Below are positions 35,490 to 46,029 of a stretch of DNA of 64,000 nucleotides, one piece after another. The notes under the pieces were generated by a model. That model ran no database searches and had not been told where the DNA came from. It was given only the letters and a program-made list of their open reading frames with translations. Source of the DNA: Parazoarcus communis (GTDB lineage: Bacteria; Pseudomonadota; Gammaproteobacteria; Burkholderiales; Rhodocyclaceae); assembly GCF_003111665.1 (NCBI RefSeq), contig NZ_CP022188.1, positions 3,782,001 through 3,846,000 of the forward strand, in the 5' to 3' direction. How positions within the stretch are numbered: position 1 is the stretch's first letter; the number at the start of each line of letters is the position of its first letter. The translations under genes and the position numbers were made by a program.

Positions 35490-35559
35490 GCTTTCTCCAT
35501 CCTGTGGCGCCGCCGGAGTCATTCCGTCGCGCAGTTCAATCGAGACAGTCCTGCCTCTT

Positions 35560-36345
35560 TCAGTCAATGCGCCGCCGGAACACCCAGGTGTCAGCGTCCG
35601 AGGCCTCGGCGGCAAACGCGTAGCCCTCAGTGTCGAACTTGCGCAGGGCGTCGACGTCCTCGGCACGATGGGTGATCGCATAGCGGCTCATGAGGCCGCG
35701 CGCGCGCTTGGCATAGAAGCTGATGATCTTGTAGCGCCCCGCCTTCCAGTCTTCAAACACCGGAGTGACCACCCTGCCCTGCAACTGTTTGCGGCGTACC
35801 GACTTGAAGTACTCCTCGGAAGCGAGATTAACCAGTACCCGCTCGCGTCCGGCATCTTCCTCGCGCGCCAGCAGTGCGTTGAGCTCGTCAGTGATACGGT
35901 TGCCCCAGAAGGCGTAGAGATCCTTGCCGTGCGCGTTTGCCAGCTTCGTGCCCATCTCGAGGCGATAGGGCTGCATCAGGTCCATCGGCCGCAGCACGCC
36001 ATACAGCCCGGACAGAATCCGCAGATGCGCCTGCGCCCAATCCAGATCTGCAGGTGACAGCGAGGCAGCATCGAGCCCCTCATACACATCACCATTGAAG
36101 GCCAGCACCGCCTGCTTGGCGTTGTCGGGCGAAAACGGACGCGTCCAGCTCGCGTAGCGGGCAACGTTGAGACTGGCGAGCTGGTCGGAAAGCTTCATCA
36201 GCTGGGCAACCTCTGCCGGTGTGCGCTGACGCAGGATGTCGATCAGTTCAGATGACTGATCTAGGAAGTCGGGCTGACTGTGAGTGGCAACAACCGGCGG
36301 CGTCTCATAGTCGAGCGCCTTGGCAGGGGAGATGACGAAGATCAT
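35560..36345 (-). CDS. yaaA: Peroxide stress protein YaaA
   Basis: A 261-residue DUF328/UPF0246 protein. The conserved opening is [16 protein letters not shown], followed by blocks [38 protein letters not shown] and [14 protein letters not shown]. coli YaaA limits intracellular iron and DNA damage under peroxide stress and binds DNA. The ATG at 36345 is chosen because the conserved family start is MIFVISPAK; the 20 upstream residues are not conserved. Likely cotranscribed with the M14 gene. Confidence 0.95.
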   Translation of the reverse strand: MIFVISPAKALDYETPPVVATHSQPDFLDQSSELIDILRQRTPAEVAQLMKLSDQLASLNVARYASWTRPFSPDNAKQAVLAFNGDVYEGLDAASLSPADLDWAQAHLRILSGLYGVLRPMDLMQPYRLEMGTKLANAHGKDLYAFWGNRITDELNALLAREEDAGRERVLVNLASEEYFKSVRRKQLQGRVVTPVFEDWKAGRYKIISFYAKRARGLMSRYAITHRAEDVDALRKFDTEGYAFAAEASDADTWVFRRRID

Positions 36346-36483
36346 GGCACAGCTCAAATGGATCGAGGGCTCGATCTTAGCAAATCCACCCCGCTTGAGA
36401 CGCACGGCCTGACTGCGCAGTGTTGACCGGCTTCACATCGGTAGCGCTGAGAAGCAGCTACAGTCTTGCAGTGATTCAATCGC

Positions 36484-37287
36484 TCAGGCGCGACCGACTC
36501 CTGCAAACTGGCGCTGACGCATCTGCTCGAACAGACAGACCGCAGCAGCAGCCCCGACATTGAGCGATTCGATGCCGTCAGCCATCGGAATAGTCACAAT
36601 CTGATCTGCCCGCGCCAGCAAGGCCGGAGAGACGCCCTGCCCCTCGGCGCCGAACAACCATGCAACGGGGCCGTCTAGATCCAGTGCGTAGAGTGGTCGT
36701 GCGCTGTGGGTCAAACCGGTGGCCAGCACCCGACCCGGATAGTCAGCAAGTGCGCCAAGCGCGTCGACCTGCTCCCTGACCTTGAGCCGGAAATGCGCGC
36801 CCATGCCTGCGCGCAGCACGCGCGGCGACCAGGCCTGGGCACACCCCGGGGTCAGCCACGCGGTTTCGATGCCGGCGGCTGCAGCCGTGCGCAGAATGGT
36901 GCCAAGGTTTCCGGGGTCCTGCACTGCGTCGAGCACAATCAGTGAGGCTTCACATTCTGGCGAACCGGTCTGCTCAGGCACGTCAACCAGTGCGAGCACG
37001 CCGGAAGGGCTGTCGACAGGGCTGACATGGGAAAAGAGCGGGTCGGTGAGCTGGGTCACTGGCGTACCGGGGGGCAGATCGGCGACAAGCGCCGCGATCT
37101 CGACGCCCGCCAGGCCGGATTCAGAGACGTACACCGCCTTGAGACCCATGCCGGCCTGAACTGCCGCCTGGATCAGATGTGCGCCATCGAGCACGGTCTC
37201 GCAGTGCTTGCGACGATCACGCGGACTGCTCGCCAGTGCATGGAGATGCTTGATTCGGGGGTTGTCGCGAGAGCTGAGCAGATCCAC
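36484..37287 (-). CDS. TrmH/SpoU-family RNA 2'-O-methyltransferase
   Basis: About 267 residues of SPOUT methyltransferase. The N-terminal substrate-binding domain is LSSRDNPRIKHLHALASS. The knotted catalytic domain has motif 1 VLDAVQDPGNLGTILRTA, motif 2 WLFGAEGQGVS and motif 3 IPMADGIESLNVGAAAAVC. It methylates a ribose in rRNA or tRNA; the site is unknown. I choose a GTG at 37287 with GGA upstream and a start close to the conserved domain. A TTG at 37317, inside the end of the upstream gene, is the alternative. It is the last gene of the long minus-strand block. Confidence 0.85.
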   Translation of the reverse strand: MDLLSSRDNPRIKHLHALASSPRDRRKHCETVLDGAHLIQAAVQAGMGLKAVYVSESGLAGVEIAALVADLPPGTPVTQLTDPLFSHVSPVDSPSGVLALVDVPEQTGSPECEASLIVLDAVQDPGNLGTILRTAAAAGIETAWLTPGCAQAWSPRVLRAGMGAHFRLKVREQVDALGALADYPGRVLATGLTHSARPLYALDLDGPVAWLFGAEGQGVSPALLARADQIVTIPMADGIESLNVGAAAAVCLFEQMRQRQFAGVGRA

Positions 37288-37300
37288 GCCCGGAATCCGT

Positions 37301-37756
37301 TCAGAGACCCAGACCAAGGGTTGCGATCGCGGTCGTGAGCAAACCCAGTCCGAGATTGAAACCGACGCGCTGGCGGATCGTGTTCATCGCCACGGCAGCA
37401 CGGGCCCAGTCCTCGGCGCCAACTGCCTGCTGCATTGTGCGCCACGGGCCAAACCAGATCGACGCAAAGACGGCGATCATCACCAGGCCAGTCAGCAGCA
37501 TGACATGCCATGCGATCGGTGCGCGCGCAAAACCCGTCTCAATCAACATACCGAAACCGGACGCGAGGATGAGCGCAATCGAAATCCAGACCATCGGAAA
37601 AAATGCGCGCAGCACTGCTGCCCACAATCCGAGGCGGCGATCAGGCGGCAACTGCATCGCGGCGGGGCGAAGACAGAACCACGCAAACGCCATGCCCCCA
37701 ACCCATACCACTACGCCGCAGACGTGCAGGAAAAGCATCAGATGGTGCAGCGTCAT
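37301..37756 (-). CDS. CopD-family / DUF2269-like small membrane protein
   Basis: A 151-residue protein with four TM helices. It opens with [20 protein letters not shown], carrying the His residues and GGM pattern of CopD-type proteins; later segments are [21 protein letters not shown] and [19 protein letters not shown]. CopD proteins are linked to copper uptake and haem-like binding, but this short form is only broadly assigned. Its ATG overlaps the rnhB stop by 4 bp, so it is part of the operon. Confidence 0.75.
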   Translation of the reverse strand: MTLHHLMLFLHVCGVVVWVGGMAFAWFCLRPAAMQLPPDRRLGLWAAVLRAFFPMVWISIALILASGFGMLIETGFARAPIAWHVMLLTGLVMIAVFASIWFGPWRTMQQAVGAEDWARAAVAMNTIRQRVGFNLGLGLLTTAIATLGLGL

Positions 37757-38367
37757 GTGGCTTCGTCCTCGGTCCAGAGCGGGGGATTCTCGAGAATTGC
37801 GCGTACAGGACCGAAACTGCGCCGGTAAAAATCCTGCACGCCATGCTTTCTTATGGCGGCCAGATGCGCGGCCGTCGGATAGCCCTTGTGCCCTGCAAGA
37901 CCGTAGTGTGGAAACGCCAGGTCAAGCGCACGCATCTGCTCGTCGCGGACGGTTTTAGCCAGAATGGACGCGGCCGAAATAGCCGGCTCGAGACTGTCAC
38001 CCTTCACGATCGCCCGAACTGGAATATCGAGTGCCGGGCAGCGATTACCATCGATCAGTGCCTCGTCCGGTCTGACCGCAAGGGCCTCGACAGCACGCTT
38101 CATCGCCAGCATCGTCGCATGCAGTATGTTGAGCCGGTCGATTTCCTCGACCGATGCCTCGGCAACAGCCCATGCGAGTGCGCGCTCGCGGATCAGGGGC
38201 GCAAGTCGTTCACGCGCACGTTTGCTCAGCTTCTTTGAGTCTGCCAGTCCCTCAATCGGACGTGCAGGGTCAAGGATGACCGCTGCAGCAACGACCGCGC
38301 CGCACAAGGGCCCCCGCCCGGCTTCGTCCACACCGCAAATCAGTGCAATGCGACAGGGCTCAGACAT
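37753..38367 (-). CDS. rnhB: Ribonuclease HII
   Basis: A 204-residue enzyme that removes ribonucleotides from RNA/DNA hybrids. The active-site motif is [20 protein letters not shown] (DEAGRG), further acidic residues are in [14 protein letters not shown] and [13 protein letters not shown], and the C-terminus is [11 protein letters not shown]. The start overlaps the lpxB 3' end by 8 bp, the standard lpxB-rnhB arrangement in proteobacteria. Confidence 0.96.
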   Translation of the reverse strand: MSEPCRIALICGVDEAGRGPLCGAVVAAAVILDPARPIEGLADSKKLSKRARERLAPLIRERALAWAVAEASVEEIDRLNILHATMLAMKRAVEALAVRPDEALIDGNRCPALDIPVRAIVKGDSLEPAISAASILAKTVRDEQMRALDLAFPHYGLAGHKGYPTAAHLAAIRKHGVQDFYRRSFGPVRAILENPPLWTEDEAT

Positions 38368-39523
38368 GACCCACCTTGGGCTTGTGTTGAAGATAGGGCA
38401 GGATCGCTGCAGCAGCCTTGTCGGCCGTATCCTGGCGCAGTGTCAGATGAAGCTCGGTGAATCGCTCAGCGAGCGCCTCGCAACCTGCAGGGTCGAGCAG
38501 CCAGCGGTCGAGCGCATCTGCCAGTTTGACCGGCGTCGCATCGTCCTGAAGCAGTTCTGCCACCAGAGACTCGTTGCACAGGATATTGGGCAAGCCAACC
38601 CAGGGCAGATAGGCCATGCGCTTCATCAGCCGGTACTGCCAGCCGCCCATCCGGTAACTGATCACCATCGGGCGCTTGAGCAAGGCGGCCTCGAGCGAGG
38701 CTGTGCCGCTGGCGACGAGCACCACGTCCGCTGCCGTCATGGCGTCGACCGAGTGTCCGAACAGCATGCGGATCGGCAGCTCGCGTGCATCGTTGAGCCG
38801 CAGTGCCTCCTCAAACAAAGCACGGGTTTCACGTGTCGCAAGCGGCACCAGGAAAACCGCATCCTGATGGCGTTGCGAAAGAATGGCTGCCGCACCGATG
38901 AAGGTGTCCGCGAGATTACGCACCTCGGACTGCCGGCTGCCAGGCAAGACTGCAATGACCTTGGCTTCGGGCGAGACATTCAGCCGCTCTCGAGCCGCAG
39001 CGCGGTCGGGCTTGAGCGGAAACACGTCCGCCAAAGGATGCCCGACATAGGTCGCTGGAACGCCCGCCTTGTCGTAGATCGGTGCTTCGAAAGGGAAGAG
39101 GCACAGCATCCGGCTCACCGAACGCGCGATCATCTTGATCCGGCCACCACGCCAGGCCCAGATCGAAGGACTGACGAAATGGATCGACGGGATCCCGGAA
39201 TCCTTCACGCGCCCTTCCAGCCAGAGGTTGAAATCGGGGGCATCGACACCGATGAAGGCATCAGGCTTGTCGCGGCGAATCTCGGCCAGCAACTTCTTGC
39301 GGATGCCCGAGAGCTCACGATAGCGCTTCAGCGCATCGACATAACCGTGCACGGCGAGGCGCTCCGACTGCCAGCGCGCCTCGAAACCCTCGGCCTGCAT
39401 CTTTGGACCACCGATACCGTAGAACACGGCATCCGGAACGTGCTGCTTTACAGCGCGGATCAGGTGACTGGCGAGGAGATCGCCGGAGGCTTCTCCGGCC
39501 ACCATGGCGATTCTGGGCGCCAT
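38360..39523 (-). CDS. lpxB: Lipid-A-disaccharide synthase
   Basis: A 387-residue GT19 glycosyltransferase that joins UDP-diacylglucosamine and lipid X. Markers are [67 protein letters not shown] and [20 protein letters not shown]. The start is the ATG at 39523, the conserved family N-terminus; the frame is open further upstream into lpxA. It lies 4 bp after lpxA. Confidence 0.97.
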   Translation of the reverse strand: MAPRIAMVAGEASGDLLASHLIRAVKQHVPDAVFYGIGGPKMQAEGFEARWQSERLAVHGYVDALKRYRELSGIRKKLLAEIRRDKPDAFIGVDAPDFNLWLEGRVKDSGIPSIHFVSPSIWAWRGGRIKMIARSVSRMLCLFPFEAPIYDKAGVPATYVGHPLADVFPLKPDRAAARERLNVSPEAKVIAVLPGSRQSEVRNLADTFIGAAAILSQRHQDAVFLVPLATRETRALFEEALRLNDARELPIRMLFGHSVDAMTAADVVLVASGTASLEAALLKRPMVISYRMGGWQYRLMKRMAYLPWVGLPNILCNESLVAELLQDDATPVKLADALDRWLLDPAGCEALAERFTELHLTLRQDTADKAAAAILPYLQHKPKVGHV

Positions 39524-39527
39524 GTGA

Positions 39528-40298
39528 TCAACGCACCAGACCGCGGCCAGACTGGCTGATGAAATCGGAGAAAGCCTGGACCTCGGCGTGCTCGCCGGCG
39601 AGCGCCGCAATCTGCTCCCGCGCTTCCTCGAGTCTCAGCCCGGAACGGTACAGCAACCGGTAAGCACGCTTGATCGCGGCGATACCGTCGGCGGAAAAAC
39701 CGCGCCGCTTGAGGCCTTCACTGTTGATGCCGTGTGGCGCCGCCGGGTTACCCGAAACCGTGACGCACGGAGGCAGATCCTGCAGCAGGACCGTGCCGAC
39801 ACCACAGAAACTGTGAGCGCCAACCCGCACGAACTGGTGCACACCGGTGAAACCACCGAGGATGGCCCAGTCACCGACATGCACATGGCCCGCGAGCGTC
39901 GCGTTGTTGGCGAAGATCGTGTGGTTGCCGACCTGACAGTCGTGGGCGACATGCACATACGCCATGATCCAGTTGTCACTACCCATGCGGGTGACATGCG
40001 CGTCCTGGCTGGTGCCCACGTTGAAGGAACAGAACTCCCGGATCGTGTTGCGATCGCCGATCTCAAGGCGTGTCGGTTCTTCGACGTATTTCTTGTCCTG
40101 CGGCTGAGCGCCGATGGAGCAGAACTGGAAAATCTCGTTGTCACACCCGATCTTCGTATGCCCTTCGATCACGACGTGAGGTCCGATCCATGTGCCGGCA
40201 CCGATCTCGACGTGCTGGCCGATGATCGAATACGCGCCAATCGATACGTTTTCGCCGATCCGCGCGTCCGGATGGACGATGGCAGTCGGATGAATCAT
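39528..40298 (-). CDS. lpxA: UDP-N-acetylglucosamine acyltransferase
   Basis: A 256-residue enzyme for the first lipid A step, transferring hydroxyacyl from ACP to UDP-GlcNAc. It has the left-handed beta-helix of hexapeptide repeats from [17 protein letters not shown], the conserved [19 protein letters not shown] block, catalytic His in [10 protein letters not shown] and [19 protein letters not shown], and a helical C-terminal ACP-binding part. The start at 40298 overlaps the fabZ stop by 4 bp. Confidence 0.97.
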   Translation of the reverse strand: MIHPTAIVHPDARIGENVSIGAYSIIGQHVEIGAGTWIGPHVVIEGHTKIGCDNEIFQFCSIGAQPQDKKYVEEPTRLEIGDRNTIREFCSFNVGTSQDAHVTRMGSDNWIMAYVHVAHDCQVGNHTIFANNATLAGHVHVGDWAILGGFTGVHQFVRVGAHSFCGVGTVLLQDLPPCVTVSGNPAAPHGINSEGLKRRGFSADGIAAIKRAYRLLYRSGLRLEEAREQIAALAGEHAEVQAFSDFISQSGRGLVR

Positions 40299-40732
40299 GA
40301 CAGGGTCTTGAGCGCACACATCAGTTCAGCCTCGGTTGCGACCTGGTCACCGACCCTGGCCACCCCCTTGTACTTGTAGATATTGCGTTTGCTCTGGGTA
40401 ATCTCGACATCGAAAATAAGCTGGTCGCCCGGAACAACAGGCCGCTTGAAACGGACGTTATCGATACCGGCGAAATACACCACCGAGTTTTCGTCAGGCT
40501 TCACACCCATGCTCTTGAACGACAGCAGCGCGGCCGCCTGCGCCATTGCTTCGACGATGAGCACACCCGGCATGACCGGATGGTGCGGGAAGTGGCCGGG
40601 AAAGAACGGTTCGTTCATGGTCACATTCTTCAGTGCCAGAATGCGTTTGTTCTCTTCAAGTTCGAGCACCCGGTCGACCAGCAGAAACGGGTAACGATGG
40701 GGCAGGTATTGAAGAATTTCGTTGATATCCAT
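40295..40732 (-). CDS. fabZ: 3-hydroxyacyl-ACP dehydratase FabZ
   Basis: A 145-residue hot-dog-fold dehydratase of fatty acid synthesis. It has [17 protein letters not shown], the active-site His in [20 protein letters not shown] with the catalytic Glu in the following helix ([11 protein letters not shown]), and [15 protein letters not shown]. It draws on the same hydroxyacyl-ACP pool as LpxA and LpxD, between which it lies. Confidence 0.97.
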   Translation of the reverse strand: MDINEILQYLPHRYPFLLVDRVLELEENKRILALKNVTMNEPFFPGHFPHHPVMPGVLIVEAMAQAAALLSFKSMGVKPDENSVVYFAGIDNVRFKRPVVPGDQLIFDVEITQSKRNIYKYKGVARVGDQVATEAELMCALKTLS

Positions 40733-40743
40733 GGTATTCAGCT

Positions 40744-41763
40744 TTATTCCCGTTCTTCCAGGCGTTGTTCGAGGGCGCGTATTCTATCCACGAGCGCATC
40801 GAGATGGCGAAGATGCGCGAAATTTTTGACCCAGTCGCCGTGTCCCTGAACCGGCAGATTGGCCGTATAGACACCAGGCTGACGGATCGATTTGGTCACC
40901 AGTGTTCCTGCCGAAATCACGACATCGTCGGCAATCGAGAGGTGGCCGATGATCCCGGCCTGCCCACCGATCATGCACCGCGCTCCGATCCGGGTGCTTC
41001 CCGCGATACCAACACAACCGGCAATCGCAGTGTAGTCGCCGATACGGACGTTGTGGCCGATCTGGATCTGGTTATCGATCTTCACCCCGTTACCGATCAC
41101 CGTATCGTCCAGCGCACCACGGTCAATGGTGGTGTTCGCACCGATTTCGACATCGTCGCCGATGACCACACGGCCGACCTGCGGAATCTTCACCCATGCA
41201 CCGTCACGTTCGCGCGCGAAGCCAAAGCCGTCCGAACCAATCACGGCCCCGGCGTGGACAATGCAATCCTGACCAATCACACAGCCGGCATAGATCGTTA
41301 CACGCGGGCCGATCCGGGTGTTCGCACCGATGTGTGCACCACGACCGACGTAAGCGCCAGCACCGATGTGCACGCCCTCACCCAGCACGACACCCTCTTC
41401 AACGACCGCACCTGCCTCGATTGCGACCGAGGACGGTACCGAGCAGGATACGGCAGCCAGAAGATGAACACCGCCCTGGACTGCTGCGGGCGGGTTGAAG
41501 TACCTCGCGACGCGTGCGAAGTGGAGGTAGGGATCGTCAGCCACGATGCGTGGCCGATCGGTCAACGCATCCCGTGCGCCCTTGCCAACAATGACTGCCG
41601 CTGCCCGACTGCTCTTGACCTGACTCAGGTACTTCGGATTGGCCAGAAACGAGAGGTCGCCCTCCCCGGCCTGGTCGAGTGTCGCAACCCTGCCAACACT
41701 GACACTGCCGTCGCCAACCAACTCACCACCCAGTTTTTCGACCAGTTCGTCGAGGCGAATCAT
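40744..41763 (-). CDS. lpxD: UDP-3-O-acylglucosamine N-acyltransferase
   Basis: A 339-residue third lipid A enzyme. The N-terminal uridine-binding domain (about 1-100: [20 protein letters not shown]) precedes a long left-handed beta-helix of hexapeptide repeats. The catalytic His lies in [17 protein letters not shown], the DGFGFA block is present, and a C-terminal helical extension ends the protein. Lies between skp and fabZ as in E. coli. Confidence 0.97.
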   Translation of the reverse strand: MIRLDELVEKLGGELVGDGSVSVGRVATLDQAGEGDLSFLANPKYLSQVKSSRAAAVIVGKGARDALTDRPRIVADDPYLHFARVARYFNPPAAVQGGVHLLAAVSCSVPSSVAIEAGAVVEEGVVLGEGVHIGAGAYVGRGAHIGANTRIGPRVTIYAGCVIGQDCIVHAGAVIGSDGFGFARERDGAWVKIPQVGRVVIGDDVEIGANTTIDRGALDDTVIGNGVKIDNQIQIGHNVRIGDYTAIAGCVGIAGSTRIGARCMIGGQAGIIGHLSIADDVVISAGTLVTKSIRQPGVYTANLPVQGHGDWVKNFAHLRHLDALVDRIRALEQRLEERE

Positions 41764-41778
41764 TACCGAGCGAAGCCC

Positions 41779-42279
41779 TTACTTGGACTCGGACAGGGCC
41801 TTGACCACCTTGTCCGTAATGTCGATGCGCGGGCTGGCGTAGACCGCTTCCTGCAGGATGATGTCGTACTTCTCGGCTTCGGCAATCTGCTTGACCGTGC
41901 GATTCGCCTTGTCCAGAACCGAAGCGAGCTCCTCGTTGCGGCGCTGATTGAGATCTTCACGGAACTCGCGCTGCTTGCGCTGGAAGTCGCGGTTCAGGTC
42001 ATTGAACGCACGTTCCTTGTTGCGACGGTCGGACTCGGCCATCGTCACACCATTGCGTTCGAGATCTTCCTGCATGGCCTGCAGGTCCTTGGCCATGCGC
42101 TGCATTTCCTGGTCGCGCTTCTCGAATTCCTTCTCGAGGCGCTGCTGCGCACGCACGGCCGGGCCGGCCTCACGCATGACGCGATCGGAGTTAACGAACC
42201 CGATCTTGGTTTCAGCCGACGCAGCCTGGCTCAGTCCCATCAGGGCCACTGCGATCACGGAGAGAGTACTGACTTTCAC
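41779..42279 (-). CDS. skp: Periplasmic chaperone Skp (OmpH family)
   Basis: About 166 residues. A signal peptide (VIAVALMGLSQAASA) is followed by TKIGFVNSDRVMREAGPA and a long charged coiled coil (LEKEFEKRDQEMQRMAKDLQ onward) that forms the tentacles of the trimer. It holds outer-membrane proteins for BamA, encoded just upstream in the transcript. Neither candidate start is ATG: the GTG at 42279 sits 6-7 nt after GGAG and gives a basic signal start, whereas the GTG at 42291 lies upstream of that site. Confidence 0.92.
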   Translation of the reverse strand: MKVSTLSVIAVALMGLSQAASAETKIGFVNSDRVMREAGPAVRAQQRLEKEFEKRDQEMQRMAKDLQAMQEDLERNGVTMAESDRRNKERAFNDLNRDFQRKQREFREDLNQRRNEELASVLDKANRTVKQIAEAEKYDIILQEAVYASPRIDITDKVVKALSESK

Positions 42280-42313
42280 ATGTGTCTCCACAAATTATCC
42301 GGGGGCGGCGCGA

Positions 42314-44641
42314 TCAGAACACGCTGCCAAGCTGGAACTGGAAGCGCTGAATGTCGTCGTCCGCTTCCTTCTTGAGCGGGAAACCAAGGCTGAACTTCAA
42401 CGGACCGATCGGCGAAGTCCAGGCAAAGGCGAGACCGGTACTGTACCGCAGGTCGCCGAAGTTGATCTTCTCGTCGTCGCCCGTAACCGCATCCTTACCC
42501 CACACATAACCAGCGTCAAGGAAGGCCGAGATGCGGAAGGAACGATCCTTGCCCGAACCCGGCATCGGGAAGAAGAACTCGGCGTTGGCCACGGCCTTGC
42601 GCGTACCACCGATCGAATCGCCATCCGAATCCTTGGGTCCGAGCGAGCTCTGGTCAAAGCCGCGCACGGAACCGATACCGCCAACATAGAAGTTCTTGTA
42701 GAACGGCACCGGCTTGCCACCAAACCCGGTCGCCCAGCCGATATCCCCGTTAAGCATCAGCGCGTAGTCCTTGCCGATCGGGAACCAGTGCTGGTACTGA
42801 TAGTTCAGCTTCGTGTAACGCAGGTCACCCGGCGGCAGGGCCATCTCGCCGTACACTCGCTGATAGACACCCTTGCGCGGGTACAGGAAGCTGTCGCGGC
42901 TGTCCCGCGACCAACCTGCCGTCAGCAGCAGGCTCGACACGGTTACGTCACCAATCCCGCTCGAATCGCTACAACCGAAATCAATACAAAACTCCTTGTA
43001 CTGATCCGTGCTGTCGTCGTAGGTCGTGATACGCGTGCGGTCAATCCCCAGACCGAAGCTGATGCTGTCATCTTCAGCAATCGGGTATCCCAGCCGCAAT
43101 CCGGCACCGGTCGAAACGGTCTTGTACGGCGACACCGTCGAATAATCCGTCGTGTCGTAGGTACGGTGATAGATGTCCCAGCCCAGACTCACACCGTCGA
43201 CGGTGTAGTACGGATTGGTAAAGGAGAGCGAAAGCGTGCGGCTGGACTTGCTCGTATTGAGTCCGAGCGTCATCGCGTTACCGCTGCCGAAGAGGTTCTG
43301 CTGCGAAATCGAAGCCGACAGCACGATGCTTTCCGAACTGGAGAAGCCCGCGCCCAGCATCAGGTTACCTGTGGGCCGTTCCTTGACACCGAAATTCACA
43401 TCCACCTGGTCGGTGGTACCGGGGACCGCAGGTGTCTCGACCGTCACTTCGTCGAAGAAGGCCAGCTTGTCGACACGTTCGCGCGAGCGATTGATTGCCG
43501 CCGCATCGTACCAGGCACCTTCCATCTGGCGCATTTCACGACGCACGACCTCGTCGCGGGTCTTAGTGTTGCCGCCAACGTTGATCCGGCGCACATATAC
43601 GCGACGACCCGGATCGACGAAAACGGTGAACGCCACTTCGCGCTTTGCCTTGTCGACTTCCGGAGCGGCGTTGACGTTTGCAAACGCATAGCCCTCATTG
43701 CCAAGCCGATCGGTCACCGCCTTGGTGGTCTCGGTCAGCTTCTCGCGCGAGAAGATCTCGCCCGGACGAACCGTGCTCAGCGCGAGATATTCGGACTCGG
43801 GAAGAATGAGTTCGCCGGTGAAACGCAGCCCGCTGACCGTGTACTGCTCACCCTCGGTGATATTCACCGTGATGTAGATCTCTTTCTTGTCCGGCGTGAT
43901 CGACACCTGGGTCGAATCGATATTGAAATCGAGATAGCCCTGGTTGAGATAGTAGGAACGGAGATTCTCGAGGTCAGCAGACAGCTTCTGACGAGAATAC
44001 TGATCGTTCTTGGTGTACCAGGTCAGCCAGCCCGGCGTCGTCAGCTGGAACAGATCGACGAGGTCCTCGGTTTCGAAAGCTTTCGCCCCAACCACGGTGA
44101 TGCTGGCGATCTTGGCGACTTCACCCTCTTCCACGCTGAAGTTGATCCCGACGCGGTTGCGCTCAAGCGGTGTCACCGTGGTGGTGACCGCTGCAGCGTA
44201 CTTGCCACGGCTCAGGTACTGGCGCTTGAGTTCCTGTTCGGCACGATCGAGCAAGGCGCGGTCGAAGATGCGTGACTCGGCGAGCCCGACTTCGCGCAGG
44301 CCGGCCTTGAGCTGGTCCTTGTCGAATTCCTTGACCCCGACAAAATCGATCTGGGCAATGGCAGGACGCTCATCGAGCAGGACCACCAGCACGTCGTTTT
44401 CAGTTTCGATGCGCACATCGCTGAAAAATCCGGTGGCGAACAGTGCCCGGATTGCTTCGGCGGCCTGTCCTTCATCGAACGTGTCACCGACACGGACCGG
44501 GAGGTAGTTGAAGACCGTACCTGCTTCCGTACGTTGGATACCCTCTACCCGGATGTCCTTGACCACGAAGGGGTCAAAGGCGAACGCGGGAAAAGAGGCA
44601 AAAAGGGCCATGATCAGCCCTGAAAGGCGCTTGCGATTCAT
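42314..44641 (-). CDS. bamA: Outer membrane protein assembly factor BamA
   Basis: A 775-residue Omp85 core of the BAM complex. The signal peptide ends AFPAFAF-type, and five POTRA domains span about 22-420 (first: FVVKDIRVEGIQRTEAGTV). A 16-strand beta-barrel follows, with the L6 signature VRGFDQSS and the terminal Phe in FQFQLGSVF that marks outer-membrane proteins. The start is the ATG at 44641 (MNRKRLSGL); the frame is open upstream through the end of rseP but is not conserved there. Confidence 0.97.
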   Translation of the reverse strand: MNRKRLSGLIMALFASFPAFAFDPFVVKDIRVEGIQRTEAGTVFNYLPVRVGDTFDEGQAAEAIRALFATGFFSDVRIETENDVLVVLLDERPAIAQIDFVGVKEFDKDQLKAGLREVGLAESRIFDRALLDRAEQELKRQYLSRGKYAAAVTTTVTPLERNRVGINFSVEEGEVAKIASITVVGAKAFETEDLVDLFQLTTPGWLTWYTKNDQYSRQKLSADLENLRSYYLNQGYLDFNIDSTQVSITPDKKEIYITVNITEGEQYTVSGLRFTGELILPESEYLALSTVRPGEIFSREKLTETTKAVTDRLGNEGYAFANVNAAPEVDKAKREVAFTVFVDPGRRVYVRRINVGGNTKTRDEVVRREMRQMEGAWYDAAAINRSRERVDKLAFFDEVTVETPAVPGTTDQVDVNFGVKERPTGNLMLGAGFSSSESIVLSASISQQNLFGSGNAMTLGLNTSKSSRTLSLSFTNPYYTVDGVSLGWDIYHRTYDTTDYSTVSPYKTVSTGAGLRLGYPIAEDDSISFGLGIDRTRITTYDDSTDQYKEFCIDFGCSDSSGIGDVTVSSLLLTAGWSRDSRDSFLYPRKGVYQRVYGEMALPPGDLRYTKLNYQYQHWFPIGKDYALMLNGDIGWATGFGGKPVPFYKNFYVGGIGSVRGFDQSSLGPKDSDGDSIGGTRKAVANAEFFFPMPGSGKDRSFRISAFLDAGYVWGKDAVTGDDEKINFGDLRYSTGLAFAWTSPIGPLKFSLGFPLKKEADDDIQRFQFQLGSVF

Positions 44642-44649
44642 TCGGTTAT

Positions 44650-46029
44650 TCAGCCGGAGATTAGACGATTGATGTCGTTGTAGAAGGCAAATGCCATGAG
44701 CATGACAAGGAGCGCAAGGCCGATCTGCTGGCCGATCTCCATGACACGTTCCGAGACGGGACCGCCCTTGATGATTTCGATCACATAATACAGTAAATGC
44801 CCGCCATCCAGCACCGGGATGGGTAGCAGGTTGAGCACCCCCAGGCTGATGCTGATGAGCGCCAGGAACTTGATGTAATGGCTCAGACCAAGCTGCGCCG
44901 ACTGCCCCGCATAGTCCGCAATCGTGACTGGTCCGGACAGGTTCTTCCACGAGATCTCGCCGGTGATCATCCGCCCGATCATCTGCAAACTGAGCACGCT
45001 GGTGTCCCAGGTCTGCCGCACGGATTTTTCGAGACCGTCCACGATGCCGTACCGAACCTCGGCAAACATCGTCAGTCCGCCAAGCATCGGTTCGGCGACC
45101 GCAATGCCGATGCGCCCGATGCTCTCTCCGTTCTCTGAAGCCGTGTCGGGCACGATGGCAAAGCTGCGCTCAACGCCGTCCCGCTTTACCCCGAACAGGC
45201 GCTCGCGCCCGGCAGAGTCGCGCACCTGAGCCACCATCTCACCCCACGACGCGATTGGCTCGCCATCGATCGCGATGATCTCGTCACCCGCCACCAGTCC
45301 CGCCCGCGCGGCAGGCCCGTCGTCAACCAGTCTGCCGACGACAGCGGGAATCTGCGGACGCCAAGGGCGCAGACCAATCCGTGCGATGAGGTCCGTGCTG
45401 CTGTCGTCGATGTCCAGACCGCTGAGGTCCAGCGTGCGCAAGGTCTCTACTTCTTCGAGGGTGCGGATGCGCAGGCTTACCTTCCCGTTGTCGAGGGCAT
45501 GACGCAACAGTACCCAACGCAGATCCTGCCAACTCTGAACAGGCTCATCATCAATCGCGACAACGAGATCCCCGTCGCGAATGCCTGCCAGTTGCGCCGG
45601 ATTCGCGCTCGCAGCATCACTGACCTCCACGGTCGAGATCCGCGGCCGTAGCTCGTCCGTACCGACGACGAAAATGCCCCAGTAAAGCACGATGGCCAAC
45701 AGGAAGTTCGCCAGCGGCCCGGCCGCTACAATCGCGAACCGGCGCCAGACACTTTTGCGATTGAAGGCCCGGTGAAGTTCTTCGGGGGCAACCGAACCCT
45801 CGCGTTCGTCGAGCATCTTGACGTAGCCACCAAGCGGAAAGGCGCCGAGCGCCCACTCTGTCCCGTCAGCGCCAGCCCGCTTGACCACCAGCGGCTTGCC
45901 GAACCCGATTGAGAATCGGAGTACTTTGACGCCACACCAACGTGCCACAAGGTAGTGGCCGAGTTCGTGAACCAGAATAAGCAGACCGAGTGCAAGGGCA
46001 AACGGGATCAGGTAGTGAAACAGGGTCAT
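44650..46029 (-). CDS. rseP: Site-2 protease RseP
   Basis: A 459-residue inner-membrane zinc metalloprotease that cleaves anti-sigma RseA and leftover signal peptides. The zinc motif HELGH is in [18 protein letters not shown] near the N-terminus, two PDZ domains lie in the periplasmic middle (about 115-310), and the third ligand is in [19 protein letters not shown]. Its ATG overlaps the dxr stop by 4 bp. Being beside bamA links outer-membrane stress signalling to assembly. Confidence 0.96.
   Translation of the reverse strand: MTLFHYLIPFALALGLLILVHELGHYLVARWCGVKVLRFSIGFGKPLVVKRAGADGTEWALGAFPLGGYVKMLDEREGSVAPEELHRAFNRKSVWRRFAIVAAGPLANFLLAIVLYWGIFVVGTDELRPRISTVEVSDAASANPAQLAGIRDGDLVVAIDDEPVQSWQDLRWVLLRHALDNGKVSLRIRTLEEVETLRTLDLSGLDIDDSSTDLIARIGLRPWRPQIPAVVGRLVDDGPAARAGLVAGDEIIAIDGEPIASWGEMVAQVRDSAGRERLFGVKRDGVERSFAIVPDTASENGESIGRIGIAVAEPMLGGLTMFAEVRYGIVDGLEKSVRQTWDTSVLSLQMIGRMITGEISWKNLSGPVTIADYAGQSAQLGLSHYIKFLALISISLGVLNLLPIPVLDGGHLLYYVIEIIKGGPVSERVMEIGQQIGLALLVMLMAFAFYNDINRLISG

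Noticed and set aside
41948..44275. 775-codon frame antisense to bamA
   Set aside because: Shadow of a well-supported bamA; low-complexity Arg/His-rich translation.
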